A stretch of 64,000 bases of DNA from Bradyrhizobium centrolobii (GCF_001641635.1 NZ_LUUB01000054.1:252295-316294), one strand, 5' to 3'. Positions 16,020-26,147 are shown, counted from the stretch's first letter. Notes: generated by a model from the letters alone, not told the origin. A program made the numbers and translations.

Positions 16020-17219
16020 CTACTCCGGCGACGAACGGGTGACGCCATCGCGCACCATGGCCGCGATCTCGTCTGCGGAATACCCGGTCTCGCGAAGAAT
16101 CTCCGCGCCGTGCTCGTTGAGTCGCGGCGCAAGGCGGACCGGTTCGGCTTCCGTCTCCGACCAGCTCGCCGTGACCTTCATGCTGCGGATCGGGCCTTCG
16201 GTCGGATGCTCGACAACGGGGAAAAAGCCGGTCGCCTCAAGATGCGGATCGTGCAGGATGGACCGGAGGTCGTGCATCGGCATCACCGGCACATCGGCTT
16301 TTGTGAGCAAGTCGATCCATTCAGCCGTCGTGCGCGTCTCAAAGATGCGGGCGAGCTCAGCATAGACGAAGTCGATGTTGGCGGCGCGGCCGGCGAAGGT
16401 CGCGAACCTGGGATCTGCGCGCAGATCATCGCGTTCCGTCGCCTTGAAGAAATTCTCCCACTGCTTGTCGTTGTAGACGATGACGCTGAGATAGCCGTCA
16501 GCGGTCTTGTAGGGCCGGCGGTCGCGCGAGAGGTGCCGCGCGTAGCCGCCCTTGTCGAGCGGCGGCTCATAGGTGAGCCCGCCCATGTGGTCGCCCATCA
16601 CGAAGCCCGCCATGGTCTCGAACATCGGGATGTCGACGCGCTGGCCACGACCGGTGCGGTCGCGGTGCACGAGGCTCGCGCAGATCGCGCCGACCGCGGT
16701 GAGACCGACGATGCGGTCGACCAGCGCATTCGGCACATAGCGCGGCACGCCGTCACCTGTCTGCGCCATCAGTGCCGGCAGCGCGGTCGCGCCTTGAATC
16801 AGGTCGTCATAAGCGGGCTTCGCCGCATAGGGCCCGTCCTGGCCGAAGCCGAACACGCCGGCATAGACCAGGCGCGGATTGATCTCGGAGACGACGTCAT
16901 AGCCAAGTTGCAGCCGCACCATGGCCTGCGGACGGACGTTGTAGACCAGCACGTCCGCGCCCTTGATCAGCCGCAGCACGGCCTCGCGGCCGGCGGGCTT
17001 CTTCAGGTCGAGGCAGATCGAGCGCTTGCTGCGGTTGGTGTTGAGGAACACCGGCCCCATGCCGGCATGACGCGTCGGGCCGATCAGGCGGGTGACATCG
17101 CCCTCAAGCGATTCCACCTTGATGACGTCGGCGCCGTAATCGCCGAGCATCTGGGTCGCATAGGGCCCCATCAGCACGGTCGTCATGTCGATGACCTTGA
17201 TGCCCTTCAACGGCCCCAT
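16020..17219 (-). CDS. class III CoA-transferase (CaiB/BaiF family)
   Basis: 399 residues, normal family length. The N-terminus 'PLKGIKVIDMTTVLMGPYAT' and 'YGADVIKVES' are signature blocks, and the catalytic aspartate is probably Asp168 in 'NALVDRIVGL', followed by 'RTGRGQRVDIPMFE'. It would move CoA between carboxylic acids through an aspartyl-CoA intermediate in the cytoplasm. The start has GGGAG at 7 bases. The gene is upstream of the thiolase-like/DUF35 pair on the same strand, with a palindromic repeat between, and may activate the acid that the pair later cleaves. The substrate is unknown. Confidence 0.9.
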   Translation of the reverse strand: MGPLKGIKVIDMTTVLMGPYATQMLGDYGADVIKVESLEGDVTRLIGPTRHAGMGPVFLNTNRSKRSICLDLKKPAGREAVLRLIKGADVLVYNVRPQAMVRLQLGYDVVSEINPRLVYAGVFGFGQDGPYAAKPAYDDLIQGATALPALMAQTGDGVPRYVPNALVDRIVGLTAVGAICASLVHRDRTGRGQRVDIPMFETMAGFVMGDHMGGLTYEPPLDKGGYARHLSRDRRPYKTADGYLSVIVYNDKQWENFFKATERDDLRADPRFATFAGRAANIDFVYAELARIFETRTTAEWIDLLTKADVPVMPMHDLRSILHDPHLEATGFFPVVEHPTEGPIRSMKVTASWSETEAEPVRLAPRLNEHGAEILRETGYSADEIAAMVRDGVTRSSPE

Positions 17220-17342
17220 CGTTCACTCCCGATTGCGCGGGCTCAATTGCGGCCCACGATTTCGGTCCAGCTAACGGCAGCAGCTCAGCTCAAGCAAGCG
17301 CGACCCGCGTATGGCCGCATGCGCCATGCGGCGATACAGTTG

Positions 17343-17543
17343 CTATTTCTTCTGACGGGTTTCGCGGATCTTGAGCAGCCGGTCGAGCTCGTCGTTCTGC
17401 TGGTTGATGCGGTCGGCGATGCGCGCCTCGCTCTGTTCGCCCGAGGCCGCCGCGGCCTGCTCGATGAGCTGCCTGATATTGTCCTCAAGGATCGCGATGC
17501 GATCGTTGAGCTCGTCCAGCGACAGTGATGTTTCGTTGCTCAT
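17343..17543 (-). CDS. small coiled-coil protein (66 aa)
   Basis: 'MSNETSLSLDELNDRIAILE' starts a protein that is almost wholly one amphipathic helix with leucine/isoleucine heptads ('LNDRIAILEDNIRQLIEQ', then 'INQQNDELDRLLKI') and ends in basic 'RQKK'. It is superficially SlyX-like in length and coiled-coil character, but the SlyX C-terminal motif is absent. GGGGA lies 8 bases before the ATG. It is monocistronic between CoA-transferase and thiolase genes. No function is recognised; dimerisation through the coiled coil is expected. Confidence 0.75.
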   Translation of the reverse strand: MSNETSLSLDELNDRIAILEDNIRQLIEQAAAASGEQSEARIADRINQQNDELDRLLKIRETRQKK

Positions 17544-17667
17544 GATGCATTCCCCAGCAATCGATCAATCGTGAGGATAGGCGATGCCAAACGTGATCAC
17601 CATGACATAAAACAAAGCAAGGCGGGCACGGCAAATGAGCGCCGTTGCCCACCTTCCGCGAGAATGG

Positions 17668-18837
17668 TTACTTCAGCGGCTCCAGCACGGAGACGTAGTT
17701 AGCGACCGCGGCGCCGCCCATGTTGAAGATACCGCCGAGCTTGGCGTTCTTTAGCTGCATGCCCTCGGGCGCCTGGCCCGCAAGCTGCATCGCGGTCATC
17801 ACATGCATCGAGACGCCGGTTGCGCCGATCGGATGGCCCTTGGCCTTCAATCCGCCGGACGGATTGACCGGCAGCTTGCCGTCCTTGAGCGTCCAGCCCT
17901 CCTTGATGGCGCGGGCACCCTGACCCTTCGGCGTCAGGCCCATCGCTTCGTATTCGATCAGCTCGGCGACAGTGAAGCAGTCATGGGTCTCGATGAAGGA
18001 GAGATCGGTGAGTGCGACGCCGGCCTTCTCCAGCGCGCGCTGCCAGGCGACGGTGCAGCCCTCGAACTGAAGGATATCGCGCTTGCTCATCGGCAGGAAG
18101 TCCTGGGCGTGCGCAGTGGCGCGGAAGCCGATCGACTTGCTCATGCCCTTGGCGGTCTCGGCATCGGCCAGCACCAGCGCCGCGGCGCCGTCGGAGACGA
18201 GCGAGCAGTCGGTTCGCTTCAGGGGTCCCGCGACATACGGATTCTTCTCGCTCTCGGCGCGGCAGAACTCGAAGCCGAAATCCTTGCGCATCTGGGCGAA
18301 GGGATTGGCGACGCCGTTCTTGTGGTTCTTGGCCGCGATCAGCGCCAGCGCGTCCGACTGGTCGCCGTACTTCTGGAAATATGAGCTGGCGATCTTGCCG
18401 AACACCCCGGCGAAGCCGCCGACCGTGTCGCCGTCCTCAGGCAGATAGGACGCCTTCAGGAGGTTCTTGCCGATCTCAGGACCCGGCGTCCGCGTCATCT
18501 GCTCGACGCCGACGACCAGCACGATCCTGGCCGCCCCTGCCGCGATCGCACGCAGGCCCTGGTGCACTGCGGCGGACCCGGTCGCGCAGGCGTTCTCGAC
18601 GCGGGTCGCCGGCTTGAAGCGCAGCTGCGGGTCGGCCTGGAGCACCAGCGAGGCGGTAAAATCCTGCGGCGAGAAGCCGGCGTTGAAATGACCGAGCACG
18701 ATCTCATCGACGTCGGAGGCGGCAATGCCGGCATCGGCCAGCGCCTCATTGGCGACGCGGGTGACGAGGCTTTCGACGGTCTCGGTGTCGAACTTGCCGA
18801 ACGGCGTGTGCGCCCATCCGACGATGCTGGCGGTCAT
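17668..18837 (-). CDS. thiolase (acetyl-CoA acetyltransferase, SCP-x-like subgroup)
   Basis: 389 residues from the second ATG (18837), which has the better spacing to AGGGAG than the ATG at 18843. The acyl-accepting Cys is in 'ENACATGSAAV' (residue 84 from this start), and the His motif is 'KAKGHPIGATG'. The second thiolase Cys (normally in a CxGG block) is replaced by 'NMGGAAVANY', a variation seen in the SCP2-thiolase-like subgroup. It would cleave 3-ketoacyl-CoA with CoA. It lies 51 bp upstream of the sugar-acid module and reads in the same direction as the KDPG aldolase end, so read-in from that operon is possible. Confidence 0.88.
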   Translation of the reverse strand: MTASIVGWAHTPFGKFDTETVESLVTRVANEALADAGIAASDVDEIVLGHFNAGFSPQDFTASLVLQADPQLRFKPATRVENACATGSAAVHQGLRAIAAGAARIVLVVGVEQMTRTPGPEIGKNLLKASYLPEDGDTVGGFAGVFGKIASSYFQKYGDQSDALALIAAKNHKNGVANPFAQMRKDFGFEFCRAESEKNPYVAGPLKRTDCSLVSDGAAALVLADAETAKGMSKSIGFRATAHAQDFLPMSKRDILQFEGCTVAWQRALEKAGVALTDLSFIETHDCFTVAELIEYEAMGLTPKGQGARAIKEGWTLKDGKLPVNPSGGLKAKGHPIGATGVSMHVMTAMQLAGQAPEGMQLKNAKLGGIFNMGGAAVANYVSVLEPLK

Positions 18838-18894
18838 GGTCATTCTCCCTAGGGTCTTACCTGACCTAAGTCTTAGCCCATCGATGGCAAGACT

Positions 18895-19545
18895 TCACGC
18901 GGCTTTCAGGGCCTTGAGGGTGCGCTGGCAGATGGCAGTTATGCCGGCCCAGTTCCCGGCCCTGACCTCCGCCGTCGGGCACAGCCAGGACCCGCCCACC
19001 GCGACCACGTTGGGCTCGGCGAGCCAGGTCGCCGCATTGGCCTCGCCGACGCCGCCGGTGGGGCAGAACCGCACGTTCGGGAACGGCCCGCCAAGCGCCC
19101 GCAGGCCCTTGATACCGCCCGCCTGCTCGGCCGGAAAGAATTTTGCGAGGTCAAAACCCTGCGCCAGCGCCATCATCAGCTCGGACGCGGTCGCAATGCC
19201 CGGCGCGAAGGGCAAGGCGCTGTCAGTCGCGGCCTTCAGCAGGTCCGGCGTCAAACCCGGGCTGATGCCGAACTTGACGCCGAGCTTTTCCGCACGCGCG
19301 AGGTCGTTGGGGTTGAGGATCGTCCCGATACCAACGATCGCGTCAGGCACCTCGGCCATCATCGCCCTCGCCGCCTCGATCGCAACCGAGGTGCGCAGCG
19401 TCACCTCCAGCGTGCGGACGCCGCCGGCGACAAGCGATCGGGCGAGCGGCACGGCGTCTTCCAGGCGCTCGATGGTGAGGACGGGAATGACGGTCGCAGC
19501 CTTGAACAGCGCGGTGAGTTGGTCCTGTTTGGCAGTCGCGGTCAT
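18895..19545 (-). CDS. eda: 2-keto-3-deoxy-6-phosphogluconate aldolase
   Basis: 216 residues. The class I aldolase TIM barrel shows 'VIPVLTIERLEDAVPLARSL' at the start, the substrate-binding 'EVTLRT' strand, 'GIGTILNPNDLARA', and the Schiff-base lysine in 'FDLAKFFPAEQAGG'. It splits KDPG into pyruvate and glyceraldehyde 3-phosphate in the cytoplasm. The start is at 19545, 22 bp after the kinase stop; an open frame continues upstream into the kinase gene and is ignored. It is the terminal gene of the minus-strand operon (ABC transporter, denD-like, kdgK, eda). Confidence 0.93.
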   Translation of the reverse strand: MTATAKQDQLTALFKAATVIPVLTIERLEDAVPLARSLVAGGVRTLEVTLRTSVAIEAARAMMAEVPDAIVGIGTILNPNDLARAEKLGVKFGISPGLTPDLLKAATDSALPFAPGIATASELMMALAQGFDLAKFFPAEQAGGIKGLRALGGPFPNVRFCPTGGVGEANAATWLAEPNVVAVGGSWLCPTAEVRAGNWAGITAICQRTLKALKAA

Positions 19546-19567
19546 CTCGAGGGTCTTGGCTTTCGTT

Positions 19568-20536
19568 TCACTTGGTCGCTTGGCGTGAGGTCGCCGGCCG
19601 GTGCCGCTTCTTCGGCGGCATGGCATAGCCCGGAATGATGGCGCCGGGATAGCAGATCACGAGGCTGGCGAGGCGATGCCCGGCCCGGGCGGCCTCGACC
19701 GGATCGGAACCGGCGAGCCGGGCGGCGATATAGGCCGCGGCGAAGCTGTCGCCTGCCGCGGTGGTGTCGACCACCGGCTTGGTCATCGGCTCGGCACGCA
19801 CCTCGCTGGTTCCCCCGGAAAAGCGCAGGAGGCTGACGGGTTCGGTGAGTCGGAACACTAGCTCGGGGCTCGGAATGCGCGCCATCAGGTCGGCGTGACT
19901 CTCGCCGGGATAGAGCGCGAGCAGGTCCTCCGTCGACGTCAGCACGATGTCGGCGGTCGCGAAGGCCGCGGTGAAGACCTCGCGGGCGACATCGCGATCG
20001 GGCCAGCCGCGGGCGCGAAAATTGGTGTCGAACACGAAGCGGGTGCCGAGCAGGCGCGCGCGCTTTATCGCCCCGAACAGGCGCTCGCGCCCGGCCGCAT
20101 CGTAGATCGAGAGCGTGATGGCGGAGAGATAGATGATGTCGTAGCTCATCAGCGAGTTGAGGATCTCGTCCGTCTCCGGCAGATCCATCAGCCGCCGCGC
20201 CGCCGCGCTGTCGCGCCAGTGGAAGAACTGGCGCTCGCCCTTGGCGTCGGTCTGGATCATGTAGAGGCCCGGCAGCTTGCCCGGCAGGCGCAACACGCGC
20301 CTGGTGCCGACGCCCTCCGCAGCCCAGGCCGCAACCATCTCCTCGCTTAAGGCGTCATCGCCAAGCGCGGTGAAATAGTCGACCTTGACCTCTAACCGCG
20401 CCAGATAGACCGCGGTGTTGAGGGTATCGCCACCGAAGCCGCGCGAATAGAGGCCGCCGCCCTGCCCGGCAGATTGTCTACCCTGGGCCTGCCTGAGCTC
20501 GACCATGCATTCGCCGATGCAAGCAACGCTCGCCAT
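19568..20536 (-). CDS. kdgK: 2-keto-3-deoxygluconate kinase (PfkB family)
   Basis: 322 residues. The ribokinase/PfkB fold is shown by 'GGDTLNTAVYLARL' near the N-terminus, the internal 'FVFDTNFRARGW', and the C-terminal signature 'DTTAAGDSFAAAYIAA' with the catalytic Asp. It phosphorylates KDG to KDPG, which the next gene product cleaves; this adjacency is the best support for the specific name. The start is at the ATG 20536; a GTG seven codons earlier lacks a ribosome site. 30 bp separate it from the denD-like gene. Confidence 0.9.
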   Translation of the reverse strand: MASVACIGECMVELRQAQGRQSAGQGGGLYSRGFGGDTLNTAVYLARLEVKVDYFTALGDDALSEEMVAAWAAEGVGTRRVLRLPGKLPGLYMIQTDAKGERQFFHWRDSAAARRLMDLPETDEILNSLMSYDIIYLSAITLSIYDAAGRERLFGAIKRARLLGTRFVFDTNFRARGWPDRDVAREVFTAAFATADIVLTSTEDLLALYPGESHADLMARIPSPELVFRLTEPVSLLRFSGGTSEVRAEPMTKPVVDTTAAGDSFAAAYIAARLAGSDPVEAARAGHRLASLVICYPGAIIPGYAMPPKKRHRPATSRQATK

Positions 20537-20566
20537 CTCTCGACCCACACTGTTCACCGGTTTACG

Positions 20567-21553
20567 TCAGGCGACGAAGTTGCCGCCGAGCTCATCTTCG
20601 ATGTGAATGCGGATGATGTCGTCGAAGGTCTTTTCAGCCGTGGTGAAGCCGAGCTCGCGCGAGCGCCTTGCATCGAAATTGCGCGGCCAGCCGCCGACGA
20701 TGCCGACGATGAAGGGATCCGGCTCCCGCTTGATGCGCGCGGCGACCTTCTCGCCCGCGACCCGCTTCAAGGCAGCGATCTGCTCGCCGACCGTTGCGGA
20801 CAGTCCGGGCATGGTGAGGTTGCGTCGCGGGCCGACCGTCGCGAGATCCATCGTGCCGGCATGGAGCAGGAAGCCGACGGCGGAGCGCGGCGTGGCGTGC
20901 CAGTGGCGGACGTCCTCGGAGACCGGAAGGATCGCCTCCTTGCCGGAGAGCGGCTCGCGCAGGATGTTGGAGAAGAAGCCGGAAGCCGCCTTATTGGGCA
21001 GGCCGGGCCGGATGCAGATGGTCGGCAGGCGGATGCCGATGCCGTCGACGAAGCCGCGGCGCGAATAGTCAGCGAGCAGCAATTCGCCGATCGCCTTCTG
21101 CGTGCCGTAGCTCAGCAGCGGCGTATGGAAGAACTCGTCGCCGATCGCGTCCGGGAACGGCGCGCCGAACACCGCGATCGAGGACGTGAAGACCACGCGC
21201 GGCTTGTAGCCGCCGCCCGCGAGGCGGATGGCGTCGAGCAGCATCCGCGTGCCGTCGAGGTTGATGCGATAGCCCTTGTCGAAATCGAGCTCGGCTTCGC
21301 CGGAGACGATCGCGGCGAGATGGAAGATCACGTCCGGCCGCCCGGCGATCAGCTTCTCGGCCGCGCCCGGCACGGCGAAATCGCCCGATACGGTCTCGAC
21401 GGGAAAACCGGCCTTTTCCGGCTTCTTGGGTTCGACCACGTCATGCATGGTCAGCTTGGTGACGTCGCTCTTGCCGAGCCGGCCGTCGCGCAGCAGCCGT
21501 TCACACAGTTTGCGGCCGACCATGCCGGCGGCGCCCAGAACCAGAATGTGCAA
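20567..21553 (-). CDS. denD: NAD-dependent epimerase/dehydratase family, D-erythronate dehydrogenase (DenD)-like
   Basis: 328 residues. The extended-SDR Rossmann motif 'LGAAGMVGRKL' is at the N-terminus, with the catalytic Tyr/Lys in 'SYGTQKAIGE' and 'VVFTSSIAVFG' before it. The overall run resembles DenD, which oxidises D-erythronate to 2-keto-erythronate, but the kinase/aldolase neighbours suggest a role on a sugar acid of another length. The start codon is TTG at 21553, supported by AAGGAG 7 bases upstream. It is between the ABC permeases (80 bp) and kdgK (30 bp). The gene symbol is tentative. Confidence 0.75.
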   Translation of the reverse strand: MHILVLGAAGMVGRKLCERLLRDGRLGKSDVTKLTMHDVVEPKKPEKAGFPVETVSGDFAVPGAAEKLIAGRPDVIFHLAAIVSGEAELDFDKGYRINLDGTRMLLDAIRLAGGGYKPRVVFTSSIAVFGAPFPDAIGDEFFHTPLLSYGTQKAIGELLLADYSRRGFVDGIGIRLPTICIRPGLPNKAASGFFSNILREPLSGKEAILPVSEDVRHWHATPRSAVGFLLHAGTMDLATVGPRRNLTMPGLSATVGEQIAALKRVAGEKVAARIKREPDPFIVGIVGGWPRNFDARRSRELGFTTAEKTFDDIIRIHIEDELGGNFVA

Positions 21554-21633
21554 GAGCCTACTCCTTCCTTATTGGTCGGAACGCGCCGCCCTTGGTACGT
21601 TCCCCTGGCGCGCTCTCATGGCAGGCCCGCGGG

Positions 21634-22509
21634 TCACTCCTTCACGGCGCCGGTCATCGCCGACACATAATACTCCACGAAGAAGGAATAAAGGATAACT
21701 ACGGGCACCGAGCCGGTCAGCGCGGCCGCCATCAGCGCGCCCCAATGATAGACGTCGCCATTGACGAGCTCGGTGATCGCGCCGACGGGAATCGTCTTGT
21801 TCTCCGACGAGGAGATGAAGGTCAGGGCGTAGATGAACTCGTTCCACGACAACGTAAAGGCGAAGATGCCGGCCGAGATCAGTCCCGGAAGCGACAGCGG
21901 CAGCGTGATCTTGGTGAGGATCTGGAGCCGCGTGGCCCCGTCGATCAGCGCGCACTCCTCGAGCTCGTACGGGATGGTGCGGAAATAGCCCATCAGGAGC
22001 CAGGTGCAGAACGGGATCAGGAAGGTCGGATAGGTCAGGATCAGCGCCAGATTGCCGTCGAACAGCCCGAGCTGGAACACGATCGCCGCGAGCGGAATGA
22101 ACAGGATCGACGGCGGCACGAGATAGCCGAGGAAGATCGCGAGGCCTACATAGCGCGAGCCCTTGTAGCGAAGCCGCTCGATCGCGTAGGCGGCGCAGAC
22201 GCTCGCGAACAGCGAGATGAAGGTCGAGGACACCGAAACGATGACGGTATTCCACATCCACAGCGGATAGTCTGTCTCGAAGAACAGCTTGTTGATGTGC
22301 TCCAGAGTCGGATGCACGATCCAGAACGGATTGTACTTCTCATAGTCGTACATCTCCGCGTCCGGCTTGAACGTCGCGACCGCCATCCAATAGAACGGAA
22401 ACAGCAGGAAGAACACGATCAGGCCGAGCGGAAGGTAGACGCGGAGAAACTTCCGCGGGAAGCTCTCCAGGTAGGACATTCCGACGCTTTGGTCATCCAC
22501 GGTGGTCAT
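21634..22509 (-). CDS. carbohydrate ABC transporter permease, MalG type
   Basis: 291 residues with about six membrane helices. The cytoplasmic EAA loop 'EECALIDGATRLQILTKI' contacts the ATPase, and 'LSWNEFIYALTF' is a typical late MalG block. It forms the inner-membrane channel with the MalF-type partner, whose stop codon is only 2 bp before this start. GGAGGG lies 9 bases upstream of the ATG. The CUT1 subfamily mainly carries oligosaccharides, polyols and glycerol phosphates; here the catabolic genes suggest a sugar or sugar acid. Confidence 0.92.
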   Translation of the reverse strand: MTTVDDQSVGMSYLESFPRKFLRVYLPLGLIVFFLLFPFYWMAVATFKPDAEMYDYEKYNPFWIVHPTLEHINKLFFETDYPLWMWNTVIVSVSSTFISLFASVCAAYAIERLRYKGSRYVGLAIFLGYLVPPSILFIPLAAIVFQLGLFDGNLALILTYPTFLIPFCTWLLMGYFRTIPYELEECALIDGATRLQILTKITLPLSLPGLISAGIFAFTLSWNEFIYALTFISSSENKTIPVGAITELVNGDVYHWGALMAAALTGSVPVVILYSFFVEYYVSAMTGAVKE

Positions 22510-22511
22510 GG

Positions 22512-23456
22512 TCAGTCCCTCCCACCCTGCTGCCAGCGAGAGCGCTGAAGTCCGAAGAAGCTGAGCAGGATCGCCGCGACCAGGAATGGGATCATCGCGT
22601 TCGAGATCGCGGCGCCCTCGCCGAGATTGCCGCCTGTGATCGCGCGCTGGAACGACAGCGTCGCCATCAGGTGCGTGGCATTGATCGGCCCGCCCCGCGT
22701 GATGGTGTAGATGAGTTGGAAGTCGGTGAAGGTCATCAGCACCGAGAACGTCATCACCACGGCGATGATCGGCGACAGCATCGGCAGCGTGATGTGGCGG
22801 AAGCGCTGCAAGTTGGTGGCGCCGTCGAGATTGGCCGCCTCATAGAGTGAGGGCGAGATGGTCTGAAGTCCCGCGAGCAGCGTGATCGCAACGAAAGGCA
22901 CACCGCGCCAGATATTGGCGACTACCACCGACCAGCGCGCATTCCAGGGATCTCCGAGGAAATCGATGTATCGCGTGATCAGGCCGGCCTTGATCAGCAC
23001 CCAGGAGATGATCGAGAACTGGCTGTCGTAGATCCACCAGAACGCGATGGCGGAGAGCACCGTCGGCACCACGAAGGGCAAGAGAACGATGGCCCGGATC
23101 ATCGACTTGAACGGCAACCGTTCGTTGAGCAGCAGCGCCAGATAAAGTCCGATGGCGAATTTCACGATGCTGGCGGTCACCGTATAGAAGATGGTGTTGA
23201 ACACCGACAGCCAGAACACCGAGTCCTTCGCGAGCGAAACGAAGTTCTCGAAACCGATATAGCGCCCGGCCCCGCCGATCTTGGTATCGGTCATGCCGAG
23301 CCAAAAACCCAGCGCCAGAGGGTAAGCCAAAAATAGGATGAGGGTGGCGATGGCCGGCACCATGAACATCGCGCCCAGAAAATTTCGACTTTCGAACGCT
23401 CTCGACCACAGGCTGCTGCGCGTCACCTCTGCGACGGGCTCGGCCAGAACTGCCAT
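22512..23456 (-). CDS. carbohydrate ABC transporter permease, MalF type
   Basis: 314 residues. A cytoplasmic N-terminus precedes six helices; the first is 'FMVPAIATLILFLAYPLALG'. The EAA loop is 'YEAANLDGATNLQRFRHITL'. It pairs with the MalG-type protein encoded 2 bp downstream. GGGGAG precedes the ATG. A perfect 12-bp hairpin separates the gene from the binding-protein gene upstream, which probably lets the two be expressed at different levels. Confidence 0.92.
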   Translation of the reverse strand: MAVLAEPVAEVTRSSLWSRAFESRNFLGAMFMVPAIATLILFLAYPLALGFWLGMTDTKIGGAGRYIGFENFVSLAKDSVFWLSVFNTIFYTVTASIVKFAIGLYLALLLNERLPFKSMIRAIVLLPFVVPTVLSAIAFWWIYDSQFSIISWVLIKAGLITRYIDFLGDPWNARWSVVVANIWRGVPFVAITLLAGLQTISPSLYEAANLDGATNLQRFRHITLPMLSPIIAVVMTFSVLMTFTDFQLIYTITRGGPINATHLMATLSFQRAITGGNLGEGAAISNAMIPFLVAAILLSFFGLQRSRWQQGGRD

Positions 23457-23480
23457 GTCTAACTCCCCTGACAGAATAGC

Positions 23481-23508
23481 CGCGGCGTCCGGCGAACCGG
23501 ACGCCGCG
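23481..23508 (-). promoter_or_regulatory. intra-operon stable hairpin with UUCG tetraloop
   Basis: A perfect 12-bp stem CGCGGCGTCCGG/CCGGACGCCGCG; in the minus-strand transcript the loop reads UUCG. It lies between the binding-protein stop (23523) and the MalF start (23456). It has no T-run, so it is more likely a 3'-end stabiliser or partial terminator than a full stop. Confidence 0.75.
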
Positions 23509-23522
23509 CGGATGTGAGCGGA

Positions 23523-24836
23523 TCAGACCTGGTAGTAGCGCTTCGCGCGCTCGGCGGCGCGTGCCGCCGCTTGTTGCGGTGTGGCCGAGCCGGAGGCGGC
23601 TTCCGCGAACATGTCGACTACGACGAAGTCGCCCATGACGGCGGCGGAGGCGTAGCCGAGATCGCCGGCATAGCCGTTGTCGCGGCAGCGCTTCAGACAG
23701 TCGCGATACGGCGTGATCTTGGGATCGGAGGTCCAGACCGGATTGTCGTTGTAGGCCGGCAGCGGCGGCGAGACGTAGCCGTTGGAAGCGACCTCCCACG
23801 CGTCGTAGTTCTCCTTGTCCCACATGAACTTGATGTATTCCTTCACCGCCTTGGGATACTTCGAGTGCTTGTAGCCGTAGGCGACCAGCACGTTCTGCTG
23901 CTCGGTCGGCACACCGACCGGCCCGATCGGCATCGGCGCGTGGTCCATATCCTTGGCGATCTCCTGCTGCTTGGGATCAGAGGAGGTCTTGCCCACGGTC
24001 CAGATCGAGATGCCGTTCAGCGTCAGGCTGAGTTCGCCGTTCAGGAAGGCCTTGTTGTTGTTGCTATCATTCCACGACAGCACGCCGGGAATGAACGTCG
24101 CGTAGAGCTGCTTGACGTATTCGAGTGCTGCGATCGTCTCGGGCGAGTCGATCACGACCTCGTTCTTCTCGTTGACGACCTTGCCGCCGAACGCCCACAG
24201 CGCCCACTGGCACCAGCCGTTGGCATCGCCCGTGGCGTGGCCCAGCGCGAAGCCGGCCGGCGTGTTGTTCTTCTTCAACGCCTGGCACAGCTTGAGGAAG
24301 CCGGCGGTGTCCTTGGGGAATTCCTCGAAACCCGCGGCCTTCATGTGGCTGACGCGATAGTTGAGGCAGCCGCCGGTCGCGCCTTGCGGAATGGCGATCC
24401 AGCCATTGCCCTTCTTGCCGTAGCGCTCAGCGACCGGATACCAGCCACCATATTTCGAGCCGAGATAGTCGGCGACGTCGGTGACGTCGATCAGCTTATC
24501 GGGGAATTTGTGGGGATCATCGAGCGTGCCGATGATGAGGTCGGGACCGGCGCCGACATTGGCGGCGACCGCGGCCTTCGGCCGGATGTCTTCCCAGCTC
24601 TCGGCCTCGAGCTTCACCTTGACGCCGGTCTTCTCGGAGAACTTCTTGGTCTGCTCGGCGAACTTGTCGAACTCCGCCTGGATGAACTGCTTCCAGCGCA
24701 GCACGCGGATGGAGGCGTTCGGCTCCGGCACATTGGTCCACTCCGCCGCGCGGACCGGCACGATTCCCGGGCCGGCCAGCACGGCTGCGCCGCCCAGGCC
24801 GGCTTTGAGCAAATCGCGCCTGTTGAAATCACTCAT
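23523..24836 (-). CDS. ABC transporter substrate-binding protein (CUT1, Tat-exported)
   Basis: 437 residues. The N-terminus 'MSDFNRRDLLKAGLGGAAVL' is a twin-arginine signal ending near 'PVRAAE', so the protein is exported folded. The mature part has the family-1 extracellular binding fold, with 'DLIIGTLDDPHKFPDKLIDV' and 'GVLSWNDSNNNKAFLNGELS' as ligand-lobe landmarks. It delivers the solute to the MalF/MalG-type permease. AGGGAGAG precedes the ATG. The ligand cannot be read from sequence; the operon points to a sugar or aldonate. Confidence 0.92.
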   Translation of the reverse strand: MSDFNRRDLLKAGLGGAAVLAGPGIVPVRAAEWTNVPEPNASIRVLRWKQFIQAEFDKFAEQTKKFSEKTGVKVKLEAESWEDIRPKAAVAANVGAGPDLIIGTLDDPHKFPDKLIDVTDVADYLGSKYGGWYPVAERYGKKGNGWIAIPQGATGGCLNYRVSHMKAAGFEEFPKDTAGFLKLCQALKKNNTPAGFALGHATGDANGWCQWALWAFGGKVVNEKNEVVIDSPETIAALEYVKQLYATFIPGVLSWNDSNNNKAFLNGELSLTLNGISIWTVGKTSSDPKQQEIAKDMDHAPMPIGPVGVPTEQQNVLVAYGYKHSKYPKAVKEYIKFMWDKENYDAWEVASNGYVSPPLPAYNDNPVWTSDPKITPYRDCLKRCRDNGYAGDLGYASAAVMGDFVVVDMFAEAASGSATPQQAAARAAERAKRYYQV

Positions 24837-24883
24837 CGTTCTCTCCCTGAATTTTATATTTGTGTTTGGTAGTTCTTACGTCG

Positions 24884-25945
<1,062 letters not shown>

Positions 25946-26091
25946 CTAGCTCCCTCCTCACGAGTCCACGACGCCTCTTGCGCCGCGACCGTCTTGTTCT
26001 TTCAGGCTTTACCGACCGAAGCCCCAGCTTATCGGGCGACATTGTCAGCAGTTTGTGCGGTTTTGGCAATTTGTCTTTGGTTAGTATTTGC

Positions 26092-26105
26092 TGGTAGCGC
26101 TGTCA
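26092..26105. promoter_or_regulatory. LacI-type operator 1, overlapping a TTGACA box
   Basis: TGGTAGCGCTGTCA is a near-perfect palindrome centred on CG, the normal geometry of LacI/GntR-type operators. It overlaps a minus-strand TTGACA at 26101-26106 that would be the -35 of the ABC operon, so binding there would block that promoter. It is 42 bp in front of the regulator gene. Confidence 0.7.
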
Positions 26106-26147
26106 ACGTTCCTTTGTTTGCGGGAGTGCCTGTGCTAAGAGCAGCAA

